Under the pieces are notes generated by a model. That model was not told where the DNA came from. It saw nothing but the letters and a program-made list of their open reading frames with translations, and ran no database searches. A stretch of 64,000 nucleotides of DNA. Origin: Psococerastis gibbosa. Taxonomy: Eukaryota; Arthropoda; Insecta; Psocodea; Psocidae. This document shows positions 53,124 to 64,000 of the stretch, piece after piece (within the stretch, counting starts at the first letter, position 1; each line of letters opens with the position of its first letter). Made by a program: the position numbers and the translations under genes. The stretch spans positions 9,486,001-9,550,000 of the forward strand of contig OZ020489.1 in NCBI GenBank assembly GCA_963971405.1. Reading direction: 5' to 3'.

Positions 53124-56100
53124 TCAATAGTACACCGAGTCCGGATTATTGATACTCGACTCCTCAGAAATCGTAGCCATCGTGGCGAAGCATCGCGACG
53201 GGAAATCACCATTCCTCTGGCCCTGCTCTTCAGTCGGCGAGTGCTGCGGGAGGGGAAACGCCTGGGGGAAATTGGAGGGGAACGGCGCCAGGACGGAGGG
53301 GACAGCCATACGATGATACTGGTGAAAGCCACGTATGCTGGACCGCACCGATGTCGGAGTCCCATCCTAATAAACCGAAAAATGATAAATAAATGATTAA
53401 TTTATACCAATTACAGAATCAGTGCATTTGAAATGTTGTTGTTATTGTTTCTGACGCCTGCTTTCAGCATTTTTTTCTGCTTTAAGCGACCCTATCAGCC
53501 TGGCGGGGGAGTGAGTCTGTTTGTTAACTTGAGGCACCCTAAGGGCAGACTATTTCACCTCGGGGAAAGGGGAGTTGACTGACAGGGTGGACCACCTGAT
53601 TATAGTGGATTCCGAACCACTTGGGGAACATAGTAAAGTCACACGATTAAATCGGAGGTGACCAGGACTCGACATTTGAAATGCGCTAAGGCGAATGGAT
53701 ATAGAAGCCGAATTGCTGCTGACTGTTAAGAAGTGGAAACTAATATACTTCAGCCACGTAATGAGGAACGAAAAGTATCGCCTTCTGCATGTAATAATCC
53801 AAGGGAAGATAGAAGAACATTCTGGTTAAATAACCTGAGGTAGTGGTTTGGCAAGAGCACGACTTCCCTTTTCAGGGCAGCAGTCTCCAAGGTCCAAATT
53901 GCCATGATGATCGCCAATCTTCGATAGAAGAGGCATTTAAAGCAGAGGAAGAATACCAATTCCAACATATGGCTTGGAGACAGTAGTCAGTATGTATTAT
54001 AGATTAGAGGCCCAAAAAATGGTCCTATTACAGTCATGAAACAAACTGCGTCCCCCTTGAATACTTTCTCCAGAGGGGTCGGACTCTCGCCCACTGATCA
54101 AAGGCAAAGATGTAGATGAGAGGTCTGATAAATGGTCTTAATACTATAATGAAACACATACTGTATGTACCAAGGCGCATGCACCTTAAATAGTATCCCC
54201 TGAGGGCTGGACGCTGGACTCTTGCCGACAGAACAAAGTGAATAAAGTTTAGATTGCATTTTAGAATAGAGGTCTGATAAATGGTCTTATTACAATAATT
54301 GTCCCCAAGATGGGCTGGACTCTAGCCCACAGATAAGAGTCAAAGAAAGAAGTTTACATTGGAGATAAGAGGTCTGATAAATGGTCTTATTACAATAATT
54401 TTCCCCAAGATGGGCTGGACTCTTGCCCACTCAAAGCCAATGAAGTTTGCATTGTAGATTAGAAATCTGACAAATGTATTTATTTTTATTTATTTTAAAA
54501 AAAGGTTAATCACGTAAAAACAATTTAATGAACGTATCCGATTAACCTCTTCAAACTAGGTAACCTAATTAGGTACTTGTGTCGAGTTACGACACGTCTC
54601 CGATCTCAAGGTGTGTAGAGACTCGCACAAGTATCACCTTGCCACCGAAGTCTTATTACAATAATGAAACACATACCAAGCTGCATCCACCTTGCATAGT
54701 TTCCCCAGTATGGCTGGACTCATCAACAGGACGGAATACCACGAGAATGGCCCACGTGGGAACGAAGAATTTCCCAGTGTTGAAAACCAGTTCTGTTGCA
54801 GAATAGAAAGACTGCGAATGCCCGAATACCCCACTGCACCCGGTTGTTTCATCTCCCACTGTAAAGAAAACAGGCATCAAATTGAGGAGGCCAAGCACGG
54901 TTAACTCGTGGTCATCTCATCGGTGGAGAGCGAACAAGAACAATCCTTTGTGGGCATAAAAATTTTAATACCAGACAACAGGTTCAGAAATCGGCAGTTT
55001 TATACCATACCACTTTTTTCCTAGAAACGTCAGTTTCGGATGTCATACTAGTAATTGTAATTTCCTGGCAGTGGGGGACTAGGCCGGTGGGCAGACGGGC
55101 ATTCGCCCGGTGGCCCGGACTAAAAATAGTGTTTGGGGCAGGATGTCCAAATGAAAGAAATCGTAACATATTTCCAAATAAAATAAAATAAAATTTGTGT
55201 CAATAACAAGCATTACAACAGCATTTTGAATTTCAAATGTACGTCTGCGTCTGCCTTGTTGACCTGAGGAAGGGAATGAATGAATGTGTTATCCGAAAAT
55301 CCCAGTCCCAACTCCCAGTCCGCCACTGTTTCCTGGGAATAATTATACGTACTAAGTAGCTACTAGATATGGGTAGAATCTACCTGAGTGGTCCTACATG
55401 CCTGCACGGGGTAATTTATTAAGCTTAGCATGGAACTCCGTGAAGACTGTTTTCCCTTTTCCTTGAATATCTTGGACGCACCCTCGGGGACATTTTCGAA
55501 AACATCATTTGTTAGCATTGTAAATACATGAGCCTACCCCGCAGCATTGGATATGTGACGATGCAGGGGTTTTTTTTGAAATTAAATGCGTATAGAATTC
55601 GACTAATGTCTTTTCCACGAATTTGTGGTACCTACTGCGAATGGTATTTTGTAACTGCCAAATCTCATGTTTGCCTTGGTTTGAAAATAATGAACCAATG
55701 GTCCAAATATTAACACCATTATGTTTAGCTTAACAATAGAATAACTCTATGCTGGTGAATGCCATTAAGTTAAGGTCTAGTCTGTATTTTCATAGGCTTT
55801 CCCAGTTGAGTGGAAGAGAGGGCTTATAGCCCTAACTCCGCTAGGCTGGCTTAGTAATAGAACAAAAAAGTCAATATTTATTTATTTATAAATACATCAC
55901 TTCTTGAAACCTAAAAGTGTGCGGTCATTTCACATCCTACAGTACCACTGCAGTATAAATGGCTGAAGATTCAGGAAAGCCCGAAGAAGTCCAAGAGAAT
56001 CCTGGTCTCCAACAATATGTATTTATACATAAATTCTACTATACGTTTATAAACGTATAGTAGAATTTATTTACAAGAATCGTACAAGAATTAAATAAAC

Positions 56101-58212
56101 CCCGGGGAGAAGGGGAGTGGACCTCCCGATTACAGTGGATTCCGAACCACTTGGGGAACATAGTAAAGTCACACGATTGATTCGGACTCGACACGTAAAT
56201 AAAAACAACAAATTTTGGGGTGCTCATTTTCTACGTAGCATGTCCTCTTAAGAGAGGAGTCGACAATTAATTATACATTGCACAGCTAAACATAATTCGT
56301 AAAAACCTATACCAACTTTGAGGAACTCACCGACTCGCATAAGGAGGTCGAAGAGAAGTGAAAACCCCGCTGAGATCTGATAAGCAATGACTACTGTGAG
56401 CAAATCCCTCCGCTGGGCGCTACGAAATGTCAGCGTGGGGAGACCCTCCACCTTGTGCGTTATGTACATGGCTATCACTGCGAACAGCTGGACAGCGACC
56501 ACATCTACCGTAGACAGCATCAGCCAGTACGGCTCTGAAACATGATATAGTACAAGTAATGAGTTAAGTAACTTTTCTTCTTCCTTCTTAATTAGGCGCG
56601 ATCAGCCCAGGGGGACTTTTGGCCACTCTGACAATTTCCCTCCATCTTTCACAATCCTCAGCAGCCTCGACGCCAACTCGAAGGTGGTCCTCCTGGAACT
56701 GGTCCGCCCATCTTCACCTAGGTCTTCCTCTTGGTGTCTTTTTCCGAGGGGGATTGCTTCCCACACCCATTCTTTCTTTCTTTCTTTTCCTTGCCCAGTA
56801 TCCCCTGGACAAGGAGCATATATTTACAAATTACAATAGACATAATGATACCATACCTCATCCCCAAGCTAAAGCTTGATTGGGACAAAGGACTTATACA
56901 GTGCTGCTAAAACAAGATATTATCATTTTATTTTGTCTTATTTTAAAATAATAATTTTTATTATTTTTTATTTATACTGTTTTTTATTTACTTATTTATT
57001 TTATTTTTATTTTTTATGTTAATAGTCTGCTTTTATTATTATTCCCTCCCATTGACCAACCATTTTTTTATCCCCGTTTTTAACACACCCATCTGTTTAA
57101 TCTTCTTCTTCTTCTTCTTCTTCTTCGGCCGGTACTCCCCTGCGCCGAAGGAATATATTTATAAATAATAATAATAATAATAATAATACACAAATACCCA
57201 ATAACGTAATCAAAGACTTACTACGGCACTCATTCCAGGTTGTAGTGATGTCTACCATACCCATGAGAGCAACGGCTACGCAATAGATGGTGTAGAGACA
57301 GAGACCTGGGTTGATGGCGTGCTGGACGATACCTTCACGACCGTGAGCGCGAGCTGATGTCGACCAGTGCAAGTGACACAGAATGCTGAACTGCAGTAAT
57401 TTTAAGAAGTTAGCCGCCATCTCCAGCTGTGGGTATTGGTGACCCAGAAGAAAGCTCGAGATGCTGGAATCAAAAAAAATTACTTTTTGCCTCTATATGC
57501 ATTAATATTATTAGTAGTATATTGCCAACCAAAAATACAAATTAGTAAAAAAATACAATGAATTACTGCAAGACATCAGTCTGTGTGTGGTTTATTTACA
57601 GTTACCGACCTAATTTAAAAAAAAAAAATTGTTTGTTAAATTAATAAGCTACAATGTGAAAAGTTAAAAATAATATAAAATATAAAATGAATCGTCATAT
57701 GGGAAATAAAATGAAAATGGGAAACTAAAATAGAGGCAGGACCTTTAAGCGCAGGGGCGGGGAGGGGGGAAGTTTGTTGGTGGTAATAGTATCAAGTTGT
57801 TAAACACATATTAAGCTCCAGCCCCATGGGAATTTTTATTGAGGGCCACTGGTAGATTTCCCTCTTTAAATCCAATATTGTAATTGTCTCAACCATCGAA
57901 TTTCTTATACACAGTATAATAGAACTTCTACCAATCAACCAAACAATAGGGCATTAGTTACCATGCAATTCAATGTCATTACCATATTATCGTCTCGATG
58001 GCTGTTACGTAGAATATAGCGTAATGCTGAATTTGTCGATGTCTATAAACGTGGTACTTAAATATTTTTGCAACTACGAAAACTACAGTGATTCCCGCGG
58101 CGGTAGTCAAAATGCTGGACCTTACACAGGCCATCGTGTCATACGGAGTAAAGCAACCCTTGTTAACAACATCGAGGGTGCTGTTGCCAAACTTTCGGCC
58201 CCTCAATGGCAT
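53124..58212 (-). CDS. Unrecognised multi-pass (seven-TM-like) membrane protein
   Basis: Exons on the minus strand: 58212-57983, 57463-57222, 56534-56331, 54858-54677, 53366-53124; every junction is GT/AG and the phases fit, giving 366 aa. Hydrophobic segments lie near residues 33-51, 63-83, 96-112, 129-147, 160-182, 202-222 and 248-267, with a Pro/Ser-rich tail of about 95 residues (NNPDSVYY end). An NST sequon at residues 10-12 suggests an outside N-terminus and so a receptor-like layout. The ATG at 58212 lies 7 bases after a strong acceptor (TTTTTCTTTTTCCAG), so a noncoding 5' exon must lie upstream. I do not recognise the family; no DRY or NPxxY motif is obvious. Introns hold LINE, SINE and tandem-repeat sequence. 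Function unknown. Confidence 0.8.
53452..53945 (+). mobile_element. Repeat family A followed by a LINE C-terminal fragment
   Basis: 53452-53680 matches family A. 53690-53945 reads KKWKLIYFSHVMRNEKYRLL and later a decayed AAVSKVQIAMMIANL-like end, the standard C-terminus of many endonuclease/RT LINEs (YLGHIMRNEKY...). It is antisense to the host gene, in its intron 4. Confidence 0.65.
54010..54475 (-). repeat. Degenerate tandem copies of the exon 4 / intron 4 junction
   Basis: At least four units at about 54023-54100, 54130-54240, 54270-54325 and 54370-54440 share ATAAATGGTCTTATTACAAT, CCCCAAGATGGGCTGGACTC and, in some, GAAACACATAC. The genuine exon 4 end and intron start (54651-54740) have TCTTATTACAATAATGAAAC, TTTCCCCAGTATGGCTGGAC. 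The units are therefore diverged copies of the host gene's own splice junction. Confidence 0.7.
56031..56068. repeat. Perfect 38-bp palindrome
   Basis: AAATTCTACTATACGTTTA followed directly by its exact reverse complement; there is no spacer. It lies in intron 3 of the membrane-protein gene. Confidence 0.9.
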
Positions 58213-58219
58213 TTTGAGC

Positions 58220-59887
58220 CTGGAAAAAGAAAAACTGGTGTAGCATTGCATATATTACTATCATGACTGGTTGGCTAGTCCCCGACTTTGGTTACATTGC
58301 CAAAATGGTGAGCTTGTACATTATCGGTTGTAGTCGGTGTTGCTTGCAATCGAGGACTTGTACTAGTTTGCCAATAGCCAAAAATTCATACAATATACAA
58401 TATCAATAATGTACGAAACCCTGGGGGTCGTTGGCATTGGTCAAGGACCAATGGGCCATTATAACTAGTCCTAGGTACATAAACAGCTCTTCAAATTATA
58501 TTATTATTGCCTTGTACACTGAGCAGCTCTTGACTTGGCATAAGTTCCAGGTACTACCACAATGCTTATAGGTTTAGACGACAAGTGTAGCTGCGTGTAA
58601 GACCCAGCTGCTACAAACAACGGCAACGACCCAGTGAAACCATTGCTCATATTAGTAAATATTTGTATTAGTCAGCACAAATCTTGTTTCTAACGGGGAC
58701 AGCCTCGCTTTTGTACAAGTATTTTGTAAAAGTTCAGGCTGCCGGGTCGCTTAGAACAGATTATCGATTAAACTGCAATTACACAAAAATATAAAACTGA
58801 AAACATGGATGATCACTTTGGCTTACAGCCATATAAAATACATACCAATTTAATTTCCGCATGGCAAAGTAGGTAGTAAAAATTAAGTGGAATCAGTGGA
58901 TGACACAGTGTATGTTAAAATAATATCAACACAGCCTAGACCAACTTTCTAATAAGTCACTTCACTTCCTGCACAATCGTCAACAATGCAACATCGGACC
59001 CGATTGTGGCACCATCAACGTTTTGTCATTGATAAACTGGCATCAATCCTAACGCCTGCCATTATTAGAAATTAAATTAGCTATTTAAGGACGGCTTCGG
59101 ACGAGTTTTGAATTTTTTAAGGTCCTGGCCTTGAACAAAAATTCCATAGGTACCTAAATTACATGATTAGAAATGACTACATTGCTTACTACATTTTACA
59201 TATGAAAACTGCGCCTTACCTGTATCGTCAAGTATCACATAACATATATATTAATTGTATTTTTTAAGCAAATAGTAAAAAAAATTGTCTTATTGTTCGT
59301 AAATAAACATTATCAGCCAGACGCCATGTTGCTAATCAATAATAAAAAAATTCGATTCACGATTGCAGATTCGATTTGATAAATAAAAAAAGTTCAGTTA
59401 AAAAATAACTTTAATCTGTTCAATGAGTAATAAATTAACTATATAAATCTTATTTATTAGAATGATATTGGTTTTATTCCAATTTAAACATAATAAAATA
59501 TTTGAAAATTATCACTTTGTTTTGATATTAGTTCACATATTTGCCAGTAGAGCGCGGTAGTTCTTAACCTACGGTTTGTGTACGAGTTAGACGCGTATGG
59601 AAATACCGGGGTTTCGGGTATTTTCTCTGGTTTCTTACTGATTTCAGTGCAAAATTGGTGTCAATATCGTGTTTCAAGTTGCCATTTCAACCCCTGCACT
59701 CGGCCAATTAGTGAAATGTTGTGTGCGTAGCTTAGGAATGGAGGCTGAATATGCTAATCGGTGCATTCCAGAGTGGTGACGTAAGATGTGAGAGGTATTT
59801 GAACATGGCTGAGCTTTGCAATATAGGGGTGCAGTGCTGTGCGTGACAATGCGCTCATAGCAGGAGGGTGGATGGCTTTAGCAGGAG
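58220..59887. promoter_or_regulatory. Divergent promoter region of the membrane-protein gene and kibra
   Basis: The membrane-protein gene starts leftwards (its 5'UTR exon must lie here) and kibra starts rightwards at 59888. CGCCATGTTG near 59319-59328 resembles a YY1-type element. AT-rich elsewhere; I cannot place either start. Confidence 0.4.
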
Positions 59888-60015
59888 ATGCCGAGACGGA
59901 GGCACGGCGAACTACCCTTGCCGGATGGCTGGGAATATGCGACTGATTTCGATGGAAAAGTCTATTTTATCGATCATATTCTCAAGAAGACAACTTGGAT
60001 CGACCCAAGAGACAG
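59888..60015 (+). CDS. kibra: kibra/WWC: first coding exon with the N-terminal WW domain (gene runs off the window)
   Basis: The frame from ATG 59888 reads [20 protein letters not shown], then [20 protein letters not shown] and RDR. W15 and W37, 22 residues apart, with YFIDH and the closing DP, define a WW domain nearly identical in layout to the start of KIBRA/WWC1 (LPLPEGWE...DFDGKVYYIDH...TTSWIDPRDR). It ends at a good donor (GACAG|GTAATT) in phase 2. Kibra is a cytoplasmic scaffold that binds PPxY partners and acts upstream in the Hippo pathway with Merlin and Expanded. The second WW domain, coiled coils and C2 domain are not in the remaining 4 kb, so intron 1 is at least 4 kb. The ATG at 59868 is in another frame and is rejected. 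Confidence 0.88.
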
Positions 60016-61623
60016 GTAATTATAGAGGAATTTTTACGTTAAAACCTGTAAGAAAGATCTAGATTAGTTATTTGGACTGTTTGCAAAGTCATATATTTCT
60101 GATACTACGGTATACGGTGTTGGGGTAATGATTATAATCTCCAGTGGAAGTGGTCTCGACGATCTCGACGATAATCAAGTCAGATCAAGTTGAAGAGCTG
60201 GGGGAAACAGTGGTTACGAACAATTGACGAGGGGTGGGTCGCCGCTGGTTGAAATTTTGTTAAATTGAAGATTTATTGTAATTCAAAAAAGCCCGTCACA
60301 ACTGGTATAAAATAAATAAATAACCGTGTATTTTTCCTAAAACAATATTTAATCTAAATACAAATACAGTTGAAGTGCCCCCTCATGCCAGCGGCGTGCG
60401 AGGGTAGCACTCAATACCTAAATATACCTAATTCATTAAATTCATTAATGTAATTTGTGGAGTTCGTCCCTGGTCCATAGTCTTATAATGGTCCTGTATG
60501 TTGCTGTTCTTGTGTTACTGTCAGTGTTGTCTAAGGGGGGATACTTGTATTTGTTCATGTGCAAGTTCTTGGTAACAAGTTACTTACTTCCATTAAGGTA
60601 TGCCTACTCCCCATTGACGTAGATAGGGCACCCGTAGCATCCCCCCAGGATTTCTGGTGACAAAGACATTATGGGGGCGAACGGCATAGTATCCACAATA
60701 TCGAAATATCGAATTAATTATTGGTATGCTTATTTCACGTGAAAGACATCATGAAAAAAATCAACACATTGGCGACTAATTACTTTCACAAAAATAAATT
60801 ACTCAAAATGCTTAAAACCCCAATACTTTTGACCTATTTTTTCGCACTTTTTCTCCGGGGGAGACCCCCGGGTCCCCCTGAGTAGCGGGTTTATTCGTCG
60901 GTAAAATCTCAACTGTACTTCTTGCAAAATCCGTAAATCATCACTAATTTAGGCCTATTTCTCAATTTTTTCCCTAGGGAGGGACCCCCGGTACCCCCCT
61001 CTTCTCAGAATAACCTCACTAATTTGGGCCCATTTACCACTTTTTATTTCTCTTGTGTATATTCAATGGTATTTCATAAACATTAAAAAAAGAAAATTTA
61101 AGTAATATTAAAGTCATAAAATTTACTGGGCAGACTTCGGCAGTGAATGAGTAATGAATCAAAGTCTTAGTGTCCTATAGCCCCCCCCCCCCCAGTAATT
61201 TTGGGAATTTACGCCAATGCTACTCCCAATGAAAAGTGTTTTGTTTTTTCATTGCCCCCCCCCCCCCCCCAGATAGAAGTCATGGCGCCCCCACCTTAAC
61301 ATTTCGAGCGCCGCCACTGCTGAAATGTTGTTGATTCGAGTCTCATACTTTCTACATTTTCTGGCTTGTCTTGAGGGCAGGCATGCCTAGTTGAATGTAA
61401 GGGAAGGGACAGTGGGGGTTCCAAATTTACCCTTAATTACATATCAATACCAATATTATAGTCCCTGACCAGCCTGAGATGGATCGACTGTGCCGCAAAT
61501 GGCAATAGATCGCAAGTAAATAATAAAATATAAATAGCTATCCCAGTGGGTATTGTTCAATGTGAGGGGGGGGGGGGTAGGTTTGGCAACTTTTTTTTCT
61601 CGAAATAAATTTCATCTGACTTT

Positions 61624-61787
61624 GGCGCCCATTCCACATACGTCAATCGTCAATGAAAACTTGAAAAATGACGTTTTAGCAGACATTAAGGACATACTAA
61701 AAATTCTGCTATACCACGTCAATTTACGTCATTTTGACGTAATTTTTCAATTTTTCATTGACGATTGACGTATGTGGAATGGGCGCC
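61624..61787. mobile_element. Short MITE with perfect 36-bp inverted ends
   Basis: GGCGCCCATTCCACATACGT and the next 16 bases (to 61659) are matched exactly by the reverse complement at 61752-61787. The element is only 164 bp long, in kibra intron 1. Confidence 0.85.
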
Positions 61788-62544
61788 TTTTGAGAAGGAA
61801 AATAAAGAGTATACAGTATTTAAAAAAAGAGTACTTAGTATATCTACTGTTAAATGACTCAAAATCACGCCGAAAATACACTTTGACGTATTGTAAATCA
61901 GGAGGGTTCAAATTACGAGCCATTTACTATTTAAAACAAATTTTTTGGGGGTTTTCGCAGAATTCTTATTTTTTTTTTTTAAAGCTACTTAAAGCCTCTT
62001 CACACTGCAAATCTAAATTTATGTAAATAAATAGCTCATTTCTAATTAAATTTATAAAAAATATTTTGCTTCTTGCATGTTTTAGAAAAGGAGTATTTTG
62101 GCGTACTGCCGTACTCTAAATGACCTTCAGTTTGTAGAGTGCACATGTATGAAGAAGAGTACAATACTCTGAAATATAGTAAGTTGGCAACCCAAGGGGG
62201 GGGGGGGGGCACTCAAACCGTCCAGTTCCTCGAAATATAAAATAGCTTTGAGGAGCTGCATGTCGGACAACAGGACAAGGACGACAGAAAAGGTATTCCC
62301 ATTTCTCTAAGACCTTCCTCTTCCCCGGTAGGGGTTGCCCCGGGCCCGGTCTAACGCTGTCGCCTTGAGGTCTGCCATTATTTTTCCCTCTTGCTCTATT
62401 TCTCTGAGACCACCTGCTGATAAACCGAACCCTCAGAAATTGAGCAAAATAAACAATATCCTGCTGTGGCTGAACGCAAAAGAAGGGTGCGAGGCTCCAG
62501 CTAAGTCAGACCTTTGGAAATTCTGACCCTCCCCCTGAGAACAC

Positions 62545-63075
62545 AAAGCGTATTTCTTTTGCCTACGATTGTAAAATTTTTACTAGAAAATGCTACAATC
62601 GCCATTTCATTGGACCAAAATGGGTGGAGCTTGTAAATGTTTTTTCCCCGTTTTTCCCCTCTTTCGAGTTTACGATCGCAAAAAATATTTTATCAACCTC
62701 GGGGAGGTTAGTAAAACATTTACCTTTGTAATATTTGTTTTTGTTGACGTTTTGATCATTGAATTCAACAAGTTGAGGTTATGTTTTGCGATTTGTGGTG
62801 TGTACCGTGTGTAGATATCGTATTTTTGTTGTTGTTTTTACGGTTATACGGATTTAATCAAATAAAAGAATGGAGAAAGAGAAAACTTAGAACTGAAAAA
62901 AAATGTATAACTTGGCGGGTGAATATAAAACAAATAACAAAAGCATATTGTCTTCTGCTTCAGATTTTACATTTCTCATTTCATTGCACAAAATGTGAGT
63001 AAATTGAAAACGAGCTCTGATTGGTCACAAATATTTACTCACATTTTACGATCGTAGGAAAAAGAAATACGCCTA
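62545..63075. mobile_element. Inverted-repeat element, GCGTATTTCTTTT ends
   Basis: GCGTATTTCTTTTGCCTACG with GATTGTAAAAT is mirrored by ATTTTACGATCGTAGG with AAAAAGAAATACGC at right. The interior has no plausible gene. Confidence 0.65.
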
Positions 63076-63811
63076 CAATAATAAGGGGACAATGGTGAAG
63101 AATGTGAATCGTTTTCTGGCGAGGTACCACTGGTACCAGTGTAATGTGCCCAGCGGCGTAGAGGGGGAGGGGGGGGGGGGGCAGGGGCACCTCCCGATAT
63201 GGGAAATGTAAGACCAAATTAATTAATGTGAGCTGTTGTAATGCATAATTTGCCAGACGTAAAAGATGTTCAGGTGATCAGGTCAACAGTGAGTTGTAAG
63301 CGGTTTAGTTGGTAGAATGCAACGTCGCTTCGGGCCCCTGCCCACAGGCCACAGCATGTATTTAGTAGCTAGAGAAGATGCGGTCTCTTCCCTTCCCGAA
63401 AATATTTTACAAGTATAAGCCACTGGTTATTGGTCAAATGTTGACAAATGATCCGCTGTCGCCAGTTTGTCTATCGTGTGTCTATTGTTAAAAGGACAAC
63501 TAGTGAGTCACACTTTCGATGTCTTATCTATTCCCATTTAATTATGACAGCTCACATGTATTGTTCTGATCCTACTTTAGATGCAATTAGCAATGTGATT
63601 GTTGCCAAATTTAATCATATGGACCAAATTATGTTGTAGACTTGTTGTTTTCATAGCCAAGACTTGATTGGCACGGAGAGGCCATGAGTTTTTGATTTAA
63701 ATGAACGATTGCACTGTTTCCTCCTTAAGGCGCCGATTCCACCGACCGGCTAGGGCTAAATACAAAAACGGTGACGTGGTAGCAGACATTCAAGACTTAG
63801 GCAGGGTTTCC

Positions 63812-63895
63812 ACCGCCCTCGCATTGCAGAATGCAAATGACATTGACGGATATTTTAGTTTTCCTCTATTCCATAGTTAAAATTGATCAATTTGT
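63812..63895. repeat. Partial copy of the 4607-4848 MITE
   Basis: GGCAGGGTTTCCACCGCCCT and GCAGAATGCAAATGACATTG match the left arm; TTCCTCTATTCCATAGTT matches the interior. Confidence 0.7.
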
Positions 63896-64000
63896 TATTG
63901 TTTCATATTATGACTCAATACAAAGATATTCTATTCTATGTCTCAACGTGCCCAATATCACTTGTAGTCGGGGTGGGCTGACATTGAGGACGTGAAGTCG

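Larger units (their letters stand above)
60016..64000. other. kibra intron 1 (partial), repeat-rich
   Basis: No second kibra exon is seen. It contains poly-C runs near 61181 and 61255, poly-G runs near 61566, 62199 and 63171, a SINE fragment (61318-61410), the MITE at 61624-61787, an inverted-repeat element at 62545-63075, a partial GGCGxC-ended MITE (from 63730) and a partial 4607-type MITE (63812-63895). Confidence 0.6.

Noticed and set aside
57107-57190. Runs of CTT/TTC and AAT near the exon 2 donor
   Set aside because: Simple repeats giving a poly-Glu shadow frame; not coding, since the real exon ends at 57222.
59868-60062. 64-aa frame starting at ATG 59868
   Set aside because: Out of frame with the clear WW-domain reading from 59888, which is the family start.

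Overview
The window is nuclear DNA from an animal, very probably an arthropod (insect or crustacean). Genes are split by short-to-medium introns with GT/AG junctions, the proteins look like invertebrate orthologues, and the spacer DNA is AT-rich and packed with transposon debris: palindromic MITEs, LINE fragments, tRNA-derived SINEs and one complete-looking BEL/Pao LTR element. I cannot name the species.

Five host genes can be built from splice sites with consistent phase. (1) FKBP59 (FKBP4/5-type Hsp90 co-chaperone), + strand, 1585-10988, 7 coding exons, 451 aa. (2) RIOX1/NO66 (JmjC ribosomal oxygenase), - strand, 23902-15011, 7 exons, 763 aa, with the HxD...H iron site intact. (3) ZMAT2 (Snu23 spliceosomal zinc finger), + strand, 28484-34748, 4 exons, 203 aa. 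(4) An unrecognised seven-TM-like membrane protein, - strand, 58212-53124, 5 exons, 366 aa. (5) The first coding exon of kibra/WWC1, + strand, 59888-60015; the rest lies beyond the right edge. Genes 4 and 5 are divergent. A few further exon-like stretches (8649-9043, 47873-48083, 48812-49470) are listed with low confidence.

The mobile fraction is layered. A BEL/Pao element (37137-43033) has apparently identical 634-bp LTRs and a TAGCT target duplication, yet its polyprotein has no integrase and departs from consensus at the protease and RT active sites, so it looks recent but non-autonomous. A LINE RT body sits in ZMAT2 intron 2, inside an older repeat, and carries one in-frame stop. LINE 3' ends have jumped into MITEs with 13- and 15-bp target duplications. 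Harbinger-like MITEs (TAA/TTA duplications) are nested in one another. Degenerate tandem copies of an exon/intron junction occupy intron 4 of the seven-TM gene.

Region by region: 1-1.6 kb MITE and FKBP59 promoter/5'UTR; 1.6-11 kb FKBP59; 11-15 kb repeat-poor spacer; 15-24 kb RIOX1 with LINE-filled introns; 24-28.5 kb spacer; 28.5-34.7 kb ZMAT2; 35-37 kb LINE fragment split by a MITE; 37-43 kb BEL/Pao; 43-53 kb spacer with MITEs and possible exons; 53-58 kb seven-TM gene; 59.9-64 kb kibra exon 1 and part of its intron. The genes share no evident pathway; this is ordinary eukaryotic linkage, not an operon.
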